In this document: positions 55,753 through 64,000 of the stretch, in pieces
Layout: the number at the start of each line of letters is the position of its first letter
Position numbering within the stretch: position 1 is the first letter of the stretch
From: Pectinophora gossypiella
Lineage: Eukaryota; Arthropoda; Insecta; Lepidoptera; Gelechiidae
Direction: 5' to 3'
Assembly: GCF_024362695.1 (NCBI RefSeq)
Contig: NC_065423.1
Span: 6,503,001-6,567,000 of the forward strand
Length of the DNA stretch: 64,000 nucleotides
The notes under the pieces: model-generated
What the model saw: only the letters and a program-made list of their open reading frames with translations
Told to the model about the DNA's origin: nothing
Database searches by the model: none
Translations under genes and position numbers: made by a program

Positions 55753-58327
55753 ATGTTGCGGCGAGTTACGTCTTCTATTATACAGACTCGTGGAATAAAG
55801 CATACTGTGAATATACAATGGGTGAGACCTCCTTATACGCCTGCATACAAACCCGAAAGATCTGGCGATTTAGAGGGCTTACCACCAATTCCTGAAACTG
55901 CTCTGGGAAAGGACTATGCCTTGTCTGAAGAAATCAAAGAGTAAGTGTATTTTTTTTACCGGAAGTACACAAATAATTATTTTCTGATGTCGATAAAAAC
56001 ATAACCTGTCTTTTCTTTTTTCATGGTAAGTTTGTCTTTTCCAGTGCCCCAGAGGTTGTGAAGAAAATATTTTCGGTAGCACATCTTGGATCAAAGGAGT
56101 ACAATGCATTAGTGAGGAAAGAATTAATGGACAGGGTGAAGCGGCATGCATATGATGAAAACACAGCCGAGAGCAGAAGTAAGTAATATTTTTTAGTGGG
56201 GTCTGCACGGCAACCTGCGCCGCGCGCTTTGCGAAATATATCAATTGGTCGGACCGATAGCAAACGCTATCTATATAGAAGTCTTACAGCTATTGGTCAA
56301 AACTATTGATATAAATCGAGCAGCCAGCGACGCGGTTTTCGTGCCGCGAGGGCTAGTTGCTTCATTTATTAAAGATAAACACAACATAATAGTGACCTAC
56401 AGTTTTGGGTACCTATCCTAAGCTATGAGGCTCCTGCCTCTACAATTTACTTTGTTGATGTGGTGTAAATAATAATTTTGTTTCATTCCAGTTGCAAGGA
56501 TCACAGGGCAGATTAGGTGTCTACAAGACAATCTTGAGAGGTTTCCCAGAAATGTTGGTGCAAAGGTAATTTTTCTTTTTATCACTTAGGTAGGTACGTT
56601 ATGTAGATATTGGTATGGAATAGATATAAAACCATTTCGATTGTAATTTCCAGAAACATTTGTTCAAAACATGTTGCTATATTTGACTATGTTTCTGTAT
56701 TTGTCTAGGCCAGAAAACAAAATTAACATCACACTCTAAATATTATTTTATATATTTAAAATTTTTATACTTGTTACTTCTATTTTCAATTCAATATTCT
56801 TCAACCCAAAGATGGTTTTTCAAGCTTATACTATGTATATTCAATGCTTGCATTGTGTTTAAATTACAGAAAACAGCTCAAGAGTTGATTGACAAAAGGA
56901 AGAAGCTGCTGAAATTCCTGAGGCAGTATGATTACAAGAAGTTTGAATGGCTCCTGGAGAAGCTTAACATTGAATATAAAGATCATCCTGAGTAAGCTAT
57001 ATGTTTATAATAATTATTTCCAATATGTCGCTAATAATATAATAATGAAACCTACATAACTTTATCATGTTATTTATCAACTGTACGCTTCTAATATGCC
57101 ACTTTAGACATAAAATATAACAAAACATATAATAAGAATAAGAATAAAATAAATAAGTGATAAGTAAATATAGATTACTGAACACAGATCTTTCTCCTAC
57201 ATGTTCTACATGTATACTTCACTACATTTTGTCTGGCAATAAGATACCTATCAATATTTAATAATGATTGGTTGTTTATAGCTCTCTATGAATTAGAGAG
57301 CTGAACTATAAACTACAATAAAATATAAAGACGTAACCGAGTGGTACCCCAGATACGGAACAAGAAAGAGGAAGACCAATTAAGAGATGGGAAGAAGAGA
57401 TAAAAAATACAGCAGGAAATATGTGGAGAAGGCTGGCGAGAGACAGGGATAAGTGGAAAGAGCTGGAGGAGGCCTTTGTCAAAAGACAAATGGACGAAGA
57501 GCATAATTAAACACATCTTTTTTTCTTTTTAATATTATGTATAAGCTATAAAAAAATAAATAAAAAAAAATAAAAAATGTTACTATAAGTCCATAATAAA
57601 GGCTATATCTATCTATCTATCTATCTGGTTGTTTATAATTTATAAACATGATTATCTATTGGTATTCGCGGGCCGTTATCCGCAACTCGATGTCTGAGCG
57701 TCCATTTTGCATGGTACTTGAAACAGCTTCGCTCCAGCCAGCCTGATTCCCCAAGGAAGTCTTAAGTCTTATAAGCCTCTAATGTTGCCGACTACCTCAG
57801 GGAAGCACCCTGTCACAAAAAGATGCCTGGCCCGATAGTTGGTGGCTCCTATGCGCTCCAGTAGCATGTAGACCACTGTCTCCTTCACCTCCCTGCAGGC
57901 TTTTCACAGGGGGCTGTCAAACTTCTTATCTATTCCCATTTATATAAAGTGGCAGTAAAATAGTTTAGCATCATTTATGCTCTATTTTAAACTAACAATC
58001 CATCTTTTTAGATCCTACCATAAACTGACGCGTAAAGAGTCCCTCCGGAAACTGACAGAGATGCACTGTGACGACATAAGAAACAGCAAACTGAACGACT
58101 ACAGGAACCTTCTAGAAAGCCAACAAGGTCCATTCTTGACGGAGAAACTCGCCGCATTGAAGTTTATTAGGGGTGAACAGATAGAATTGCAGTTACCAGT
58201 GACAGTGTCAGAACAAGATATAAAGAAAGTTGAACAGCAGTTGGAGACCTGGAAGATTAAAGATGATATTAAACAAAAAGCAAAGAAAAAGAAGCGAAAC
58301 CTTATTGTAGATACGAGTATTGAATAA
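55753..58327 (+). CDS. MRPS15: Mitochondrial small-subunit ribosomal protein uS15m (MRPS15; Drosophila bonsai), complete, 5 exons, 277 aa
   Basis: Component of the mitochondrial 28S subunit that binds small-subunit rRNA. Exons: 55753-55940, 56045-56178, 56492-56565, 56870-56991, 58012-58327 (TAA). Phases are 2,1,0,2, totalling 834 nt. The N-terminus MLRRVTSSIIQTRGIKH is a typical basic, acid-free mitochondrial presequence. The S15 helical core spans exons 3-5: ARITGQIRCLQDNLE, RNVGAKKTAQELIDKRKKL, LKFLRQYDYKKFEWLLEKL, followed by HKLTRKESLRKL. The C-terminal tail is long and ends in a lysine-rich stretch (KQKAKKKKR), as in animal MRPS15. An AATAAA lies 99 nt past the stop. Intron 4 holds two LINE fragments. 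It is transcribed divergently from MORN5. Confidence 0.93.
57330..57630 (+). pseudogene. Non-LTR retrotransposon 3' end in MRPS15 intron 4
   Basis: The reading frame gives QERGRPIKRWEEEIKN, MWRRLARDRDKWKELEEAF, VKRQMDEEHN and stop at about 57509, then an AT-rich tail and (TATC)n at 57608-57627. This is a familiar LINE endonuclease/reverse-transcriptase C-terminus, 5'-truncated. Confidence 0.8.
57640..57950 (-). mobile_element. LINE-related fragment, also at 63485-63670
   Basis: GGTATTCGCGGGCCGTTATC, CCAGCCTGATTCCCCAAGGA and GATGCCTGGCCCGATAGTTG; the copy at the window's right end matches most of this. Confidence 0.55.
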
Positions 58328-58425
58328 CCCTAGTGTAATGTTGTCGGAAATATATTTATGAATGTAGAATGTTTATCTTTTGTTATTTCTATTATGATTT
58401 TCACAGTTCTCTCTGTTTGATCGAA

Positions 58426-58431
58426 AATAAA
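58426..58431 (+). terminator. Poly(A) signal of MRPS15
   Basis: AATAAA about 100 bases after the MRPS15 stop, the first canonical signal downstream. Confidence 0.65.
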
Positions 58432-59510
58432 TCTAGTAAAAATGGGGAAGATAGTTTCAGTTGCAAAGCAAAACTAGGTATAAGATAAAATAAAAGATAA
58501 AAGTACTTTTTTAGTTGTATTAAAAATACGTAATAAATCTTAACGGCTAATGTAAAAATGTGACAAAAATATTTGTATTGACGAAATCAGTCTAATTTGG
58601 ACGGATATTTTACAAAAAATGATTATTTTCAACAATAACTTATAAAATAAGAGATTACATACGCTGCTTGCTTATAATCTAGTGTTTTAATATGGAATGT
58701 CAAGTTCTTAACGCTAATTTTAAAATGCGGAAGACATTTTTTGTAGTCTGCCTTGAATATTTTGTCCAAAATATTTCTTTTTAAAGCCATGTGTATATTT
58801 TATTATTTAATTTAAATATCACGAAATATATGAAAATGTTGGCACACATGATAATGAAAGAGTATTACAAATTAATTGCCAAAGAAAATAACTACTTTCT
58901 AAGTATTCATAATAGCACTTTTCTGTTTCCAACTAGACGAAATGGCAGTTATTTACAAGCTAAAAAAGATAACTTTCAAGAGGCACTTTTAAAATATTCC
59001 ATTAAATTGTTACGTACATAGAGCACAACGGGCCTCCGGCGGATTGGAGGGCAGCAAAGAGAATATAAATCACTATGTTTGAGACAGAGTTTGAGGGGAG
59101 TAGCCATAGCATTATTTCTCTCGATACAAAATTTTCTCCATTATGGGGCATTGAAGACTAATTATCATAATTTAACAAAATAGCTTCATTTATGCACGAG
59201 GGCCAATAAAAACCGGTAAGCACTATCACTTGGTGACAAGACCAATCTAACAAACCATTGCTAGGATTCAAATGTGTTTTGGATTGCATAAATGTGTAAT
59301 AACTTTGTCACAGGGGGACGCCTGTGACTCCTCATTTCCCCGTGTTACTCTTAACATTGCATCAGGCAGAAGGCGGTCACTCGTTCTTTGAATTGAGCAT
59401 TGTACTCTATTGATTTCGCTGTGTTGTAAGTCTATGAAACGTAAGGTACAACACAGCGAACGTAGAACGCGTTATCGCTTTCTGCTTGATAGGAACAACG
59501 TAAAACAACG
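58432..59510. other. MRPS15/SH3 3' intergenic
   Basis: AT-rich. Near 59420-59455 a hairpin TTCGCTGTGTTGT / ACAACACAGCGAA. No coding. Confidence 0.5.
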
Positions 59511-59514
59511 GTGA

Positions 59515-59735
59515 AAACTGAGAGGGACGATTCACGCCGTCATTCTGAGTTATTATCAAGATTTTCCGTCGCAAAGTTCATGAACAATTAATTGAAAATC
59601 TTAGTGCTTTTTTTTTAATTATTTTCAGTTCCATACTTTTGCGACGGAAATATCCACTTGATATCAACTCAGAATCATGAGCTGTATCACCCCCCTCAGT
59701 ATTCGGCATGGTGTCAATTTCGCTCTGTATGTAAT
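59515..59735. mobile_element. MITE family 5 copy
   Basis: TTCTGAGTTATTATCAAG and CCACTTGATATCAACTCAGA with GTTCCATACTTTTGCGACGG between. Lies just past the SH3 gene stop. Confidence 0.7.
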
Positions 59736-59794
59736 ATGATCCATGAAGTCAATATTCATGGTCCTAACCACAAATGAGTCCCCGGCTCTTGTAC

Positions 59795-62750
59795 TCAAAG
59801 AGAGGTGGTGTGCGGCGCGCGCGCATACGCCGTGGGGATGAACCCGGATCGCCGCGACTTGGGCGCGTGCGCCCATAGCCAGCCCTCCACCGTCTGCTGG
59901 GTCAGGTCCGCGTACACCCATTCTCCACGCTTCACAGATAGATCATCTGGAGCTTGCGCCTGTAACATAATTGAAGTTGAATATAAGTGAAGTTTAGTAC
60001 TTGTTTATGGCTCTATGGTTTTTCTTTATACGTCCAGCGGAGTCTGCACAGCAAAGGCGCCGAATTGTATCGAGGGCTTAGACCAATAGATTCAGCGAAT
60101 ATATATATTATGGTAGATAGACGTCGTACGGCTCGAAGTGGTTGCTGTGCCGCGTGGGCTGTGGTTGAGTTACAAGCTGAATAAAATAAATATTTTTAAA
60201 ATATGTAAATATTTACTTATTATTTTTACAAAATAAGATAGGGATTTTTTATCTGTGACAAGCACCCATAACACGGGCGGCCATGATTGAGCTTGGAGTG
60301 ACGTCAAATATCACAAAGTAAACAAAACCTATCTATTCAAATTCAAAAATATCTTTATTCAGTTGGTAACATAGTTACACTTTGAATCGTCAATTTTTAC
60401 ATAATGAACGTCTCATCCGCCTAAAACTACTACAGCTTCTCACAACCTGTATAGCCGGGGAAAAGAAGCTGCAAGAAAAACCTCGGCACAGGGCCCAAAA
60501 ACACGTCACGTGACCAACTGATGTCGAGCGAAATTTGAAATTAGTGAAGAAAAATAAGTTTTTTATATTACCTATATATAAACTTTAAGTAATAAAATAT
60601 TTTAAGAGGTATGAAATAAGCGTTAGTAATTATAATATTAAAATAATACTTGTCCGAAAACTGTCAATTAGCCAATTAGAAGTGATATATTTTTTGTCTT
60701 TGTTATCAAAATAGATTGTTTTTAAAATAAATACAAAAGGCATTTACCTTGTAATCGTAAAGCATGACTAGCTCAGTGCCGTGGTACCGTCCGTCGTTGT
60801 CTGTGGGGGTGGTGTTGAGTGTTGTGTTGTTGGACAACAACGTGTTGTTGGGGTTCGTCGAGGGCGGCGATAGCAGCGGCTGCGGGTTGTCCTGCTGGGT
60901 TGCTGGAAGACAAACAAATTAAACAAAAATAGAACATCACTAAGATATACAGTACAATACGCTTCATTACACAAAAACACAAGAGAAGCACAATCGTCTG
61001 CCTTATAGCTAAATAGCAATTTCCTCTATTCAACTTTAGGGTGAAAGAACTTGATTAAAAATTAGATACCTATCTTCTTAATGTACTTTTTTGGATATAA
61101 GACAAACAAATTAAAAGGAGAATGGGCTCATTCTAGCGAAATACATCAATTCAAATTCAAAAATATCTTTATTTAAAAATATCTTTATTCAATTCCAATT
61201 GTACTGATGCATGTAAGCTGGTAAATGTTGCTAGATTTGGATGAAACAATTTAACTACCTATCTGTGGAGATATCAGACAAAATATATTTTACATTGTGC
61301 GTAAAATATATTGTGTCTGATATCTGGAGATTATGTTCCGGTAGACAAGTAGTTAAAACCAAATAATTTGCAATGACACTGGTTTAGGGTGCTTTTCCAC
61401 AGAATTGGACCTGCGCGGAGTTGAGCGGAGCAGAGCCGTGTAAATAGGTAGGTGTTTCCACTAAAGCTGCGCAGAGATGAGCGGCGCAGGGCTGAGTTGT
61501 GTAGCTGGGTGGAGCCGAGCAGAGCTGAGACTAGCGGAGCGGAGCTGTGAAGTGGAGATGAGCTGAACGGGGCTGTGAATACATTTTCCGCCTGACGTCG
61601 CGTTACCCCTCGCAACCCTGCTCTACACCGCACAGCTCCGCTTCATCCCGCAAAGCTCTACTAAGCTTCATACCGCTATGCCACGCTTATCCCAGCGCAC
61701 CATATATTTTAATGTAAATCTTGTCAACTCCGCTAACACTGTTTCACTGAATCGGAGCGGAGACGAGATGTGTATTTTGAGCAATGTGATTGGTAAATTT
61801 TTATAAGTCTCTGCTCAGCTCCGCGCAGCTCAGCTTCTGTGGAAATGCACCGTTAAGACCATACTTACCTTGAACAACGGCTGGGTAAACAAAACCGGAG
61901 GGTATAAAACCTTCTTGTCCATCACTCCGCACTATCCAGTACCAATCTGGATCCTCTCTATTCAGTACTGGAAAGAAAATAATTTACCCGTAATTTCGAA
62001 TATAACTGCTACTCGTAATAGTTATTCAGGAAACAGAGCGAGTAATAATATTCGATCAATCGCAACTTGTAGATGTTTTAGGCATTGTTGTTTTATTTAA
62101 AATAATATCTTATACTAAGAGTGATTATTCTTTTCAATTTTTTTTTGGGTTCAATAACCCTGAATGTTATGGTTATTAAGTAAAAGTAAACTGTTTGTGA
62201 TACTATAAGTAAAGTCTTGAAAGTTTGTTAATCCAGACAAACAGCTAAGACACAAATACATAAATAACTAATAATAACCAAAAAATAATACAAATATGTA
62301 ACATAAAAATTATAAAAATAATTCACAAAAATAAATATTTAATAAAAATTCGAATATTGTGTTTCGAGATTCAAGATTTGAGAGGCGTATATGTTAAGCG
62401 GCTTTGAAATAGACTACTCTGGGCGCCATCCCACTCGCGTTAGACAGAGTACTGCGCGGCGGAATGCGAGGAAACCACTGCCCTGTTTTCCCTAAAAGTA
62501 ACATGGAGAATACTATACCGACAAGAGCGCGGCTCTTAAATTAGTGATGATCCATCCCGATCACTGATACTGATACCAACCTGTGACAAACTCCCCTCTC
62601 TCGACATCAACATCATTCTCATCTCGGGCAGTGAATGTGTAGAGCACCACATAACGACCGGAGGGATCCTTGCTGAACGGGCAGGCCTCTCCCTCACTGC
62701 CCAGCTCTGAGTGTCCGTCATTTGTGGCCCCTCCATCCGATACTGACAAC
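59795..62750 (-). CDS. Multi-SH3 adaptor protein, 3' exons only (Dlish-like candidate)
   Basis: Exons in coding order: 62750-62581, 61967-61869, 60902-60748, 59959-59795 (TGA), phases 1,1,0. The first exon starts inside a codon, so more exons lie upstream. Two SH3 domains are visible. The first runs from YVVLYTFTARDENDVDVE through RGEFVT into VLNREDPDWYWIVR and GQEGFIPSGFVYP, with the ALYDY-like start, WYW pair and GFIPSxFV end of the fold. A linker of about 45 residues rich in N, T, P and Q follows. The second has ELVMLYDYKAQAPDDLSV, WVYADL, EGWLWAHAP and SGFIPTAYAR. The protein ends in TTSL, which fits a class I PDZ ligand. Neighbouring SH3 domains near the C-terminus and the MLYDYKAQAPDDL wording make me think of insect Dlish (three SH3 domains, Fat/Dachs signalling), but I could not compare. 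SH3 assignment is sure; gene identity is not. Confidence 0.83.
60334..60497 (-). mobile_element. Retroelement 3' end fragment
   Basis: ATTCAAATTCAAAAATATCT, ACATAATGAACGTCTCATCC, GCCGGGGAAAAGAAGCTGCA. In an SH3-gene intron. Confidence 0.6.
61387..61856. mobile_element. GC-rich foldback MITE
   Basis: GGTGCTTTTCCACAGAA at the left and TTCTGTGGAAATGCACC at the right; the inside is full of GAGCGGAGC / GCTCCGCTC words on both arms. It ends a few bases from the donor of the SH3 exon at 61869. Confidence 0.75.
62100..62570. other. SH3-gene intron, nothing recognised
   Basis: AT-rich first part; CCGACAAGAGCGCGGCTCTT near 62518 recurs around 53870. Confidence 0.45.
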
Positions 62751-62919
62751 CTGGTGAAGGAATTAAGCTTTGAAGTTAGAATTTATATATTTTTTTAAAT
62801 CTTTAAAAGACAAGAAAATGAAGAAGATCGTGCATTTTATGAACTTCTAAAGTAGATAAATAAATAAGTAGATAGATATATGAAATAGTGCAATTGTTTA
62901 ATTAAATTGGGTTGGGAAT

Positions 62920-63391
62920 TTTATTGCGGCGGTTACGGGTGAAGGGAGGCGATACTCGCTCAGGATGTTTCCTTGCCTAGGGAATCAGCATCCGCCCTGT
63001 AGTTCCGGGCGCAAGAATAGGGCTACGGTACCCCCTGCCTGTCGTAAGAGGCGACTGAAAGGGGACACTGGGGATCGTGAGTGATAAGGGCGGGGGCCCG
63101 AACCACTCAACACACGATCTCCGGGATGGACGGCAATGCGATATGGCCTCGCATCGCCGTAAAACTGGGATGGCGTAGGGGTGGGGATCTACCCCGGGAC
63201 GCGCTTTAGTGAAAGCAAGTGCGAGGGGAGCACCGGTGCGTTCGACAGAGATCCCGGAGCTCCCCGACATGCACCGCAGAGGGCCATCGGAGGGGTTTTA
63301 GTCGGTAGGAGTCCGACATAACCTCGTCGCTCCCCCGGGTGGCGAGGTATCCATGAGGATTTCCCCTTCGTTACCAAAAAAAAAAAAAAAA
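62920..63391 (+). mobile_element. Retroposon fragment with poly(A)
   Basis: GC-rich block AATCAGCATCCGCCCTGTAG, CTGCCTGTCGTAAGAGGCGA and GGATCGTGAGTGATAAGG ending in a 15-A run (63377-63391). This is a retroposed 3' end, probably LINE-derived. Confidence 0.65.
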
Positions 63392-63484
63392 TGGTGTTTT
63401 TTAGTTATAGATGGACGAGGGGCTTAGCCCAGAATATATATTTATGTGGGAAAAAAGTAATGAAAATTGAATGTAAGAAATATT

Positions 63485-63670
63485 GGTATTGGTATTCGCG
63501 GGCCGATTTCCGCAACTCGACGTCTGAGCGCCTATTTTGCGTGATACTTGAAACGGCTGGCTGGGCAGCCAGCCTAGTTCCCCAAGGAAGTCTAACAGTC
63601 CTTCGACGTTGCTGACCACCTCAGGGAGGCACCCCGTCAGGCCGAGGTGCCTGGCCCGGTAGTTGGCGTA
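63485..63670 (-). mobile_element. LINE-related fragment
   Basis: GGTATTCGCGGGCCGATTTC, CAGCCTAGTTCCCCAAGGAA and GTGCCTGGCCCGGTAGTTGG; second copy of 57640-57950. Confidence 0.55.
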
Positions 63671-63897
63671 AGAAATATAAATAAAAACATCTCACCTCTA
63701 AACTAATACTACACTATGTGAATAGAGGTGAACTGTAGCATAAGGCGGCGATCACAATAGATCTTACAGCTTGCAGTGATACAGTGCATGAAATAAGGCC
63801 TGCATAGCATCCAGCTTATAAAAAAAACAAAGAATTTATCGAATAATTTGTAGTTAAATATTGTCAAATGTACACTGAAATAACAAATATAAATTAT

Positions 63898-63999
63898 ACA
63901 AACTGTGAGACGTCTCTATGAGCTAAGTCGGCGGGCGACCTACTCCTCGGCAGTTTCTTCTTTAAGTCATGATGTTCGCAGGGAGCACAGTATGAATGT
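63898..63999 (-). CDS. Possible further upstream exon of the SH3 gene (weak)
   Basis: The minus strand is open at the window edge in one frame and reads with plausible composition (YCAPCEHHDLKKKLP, then RSRSPADLAHRD) before a TAA. The best donor-like GT gives phase 0, which does not fit the next known exon (it needs phase 2), so another small exon would be required. It may be chance. Confidence 0.25.
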
Positions 64000-64000
64000 G

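Noticed and set aside
58791..59021. Small gene downstream of MRPS15
   Set aside because: Low-complexity AT-rich frame without recognisable motif.

Overview
This is a eukaryotic nuclear window with the features of a moth or butterfly (Lepidoptera) genome. All genes are split into small exons with GT-AG introns. Introns and intergenic DNA are AT-rich and crowded with tRNA-headed SINEs, a 5S-rRNA-headed SINE, MITEs, foldback elements and LINE fragments. Several SINE and LINE tails end in GATGATG-type repeats, which I know from lepidopteran genomes. No bacterial, viral or CRISPR features are seen.

I rebuilt six protein-coding genes exon by exon; in each, splice phases agree at every junction. 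(1) 1037-5468, plus: the C-terminal part of N-acetylglucosamine-6-sulfatase (GNS), with its N-terminal exons outside the window. (2) 9120-19377, minus: a complete 12-exon DCLRE1A/SNM1A interstrand-crosslink-repair nuclease (837 aa). (3) 21237-42651, plus: a complete 8-exon VMP1 (456 aa), an ER/autophagy membrane protein, here with a SAP-like motif at its N-terminus. (4) 49708-54579, minus: a complete 5-exon MORN5. (5) 55753-58327, plus: a complete 5-exon mitochondrial ribosomal protein S15. (6) 59795-62750, minus: the 3' exons of a multi-SH3 adaptor, possibly Dlish, with its 5' part beyond the right edge or unrecognised.

GNS and SNM1A are tail to tail, SNM1A and VMP1 head to head, MORN5 and MRPS15 head to head (1.2 kb apart), and MRPS15 and the SH3 gene tail to tail. 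The products belong to unrelated pathways (lysosomal heparan sulfate breakdown, DNA repair, autophagy, axoneme, mitochondrial translation, SH3 signalling), so this is an ordinary housekeeping neighbourhood and not an operon-like system.

The less ordinary content is in the repeats and their relation to the genes: a hAT-type MITE with a perfect 8-bp target duplication ending 27 bp before a VMP1 exon; a SNM1A splice acceptor at the edge of a MITE whose inverted partner lies two exons away; a 1.27-kb foldback element built of degenerate repeats; a 1.74-kb element with perfect 33-bp inverted termini; and a 5S-headed SINE that shares its central module with the tRNA-headed SINEs. I found no evidence of a wholly new multi-gene system.
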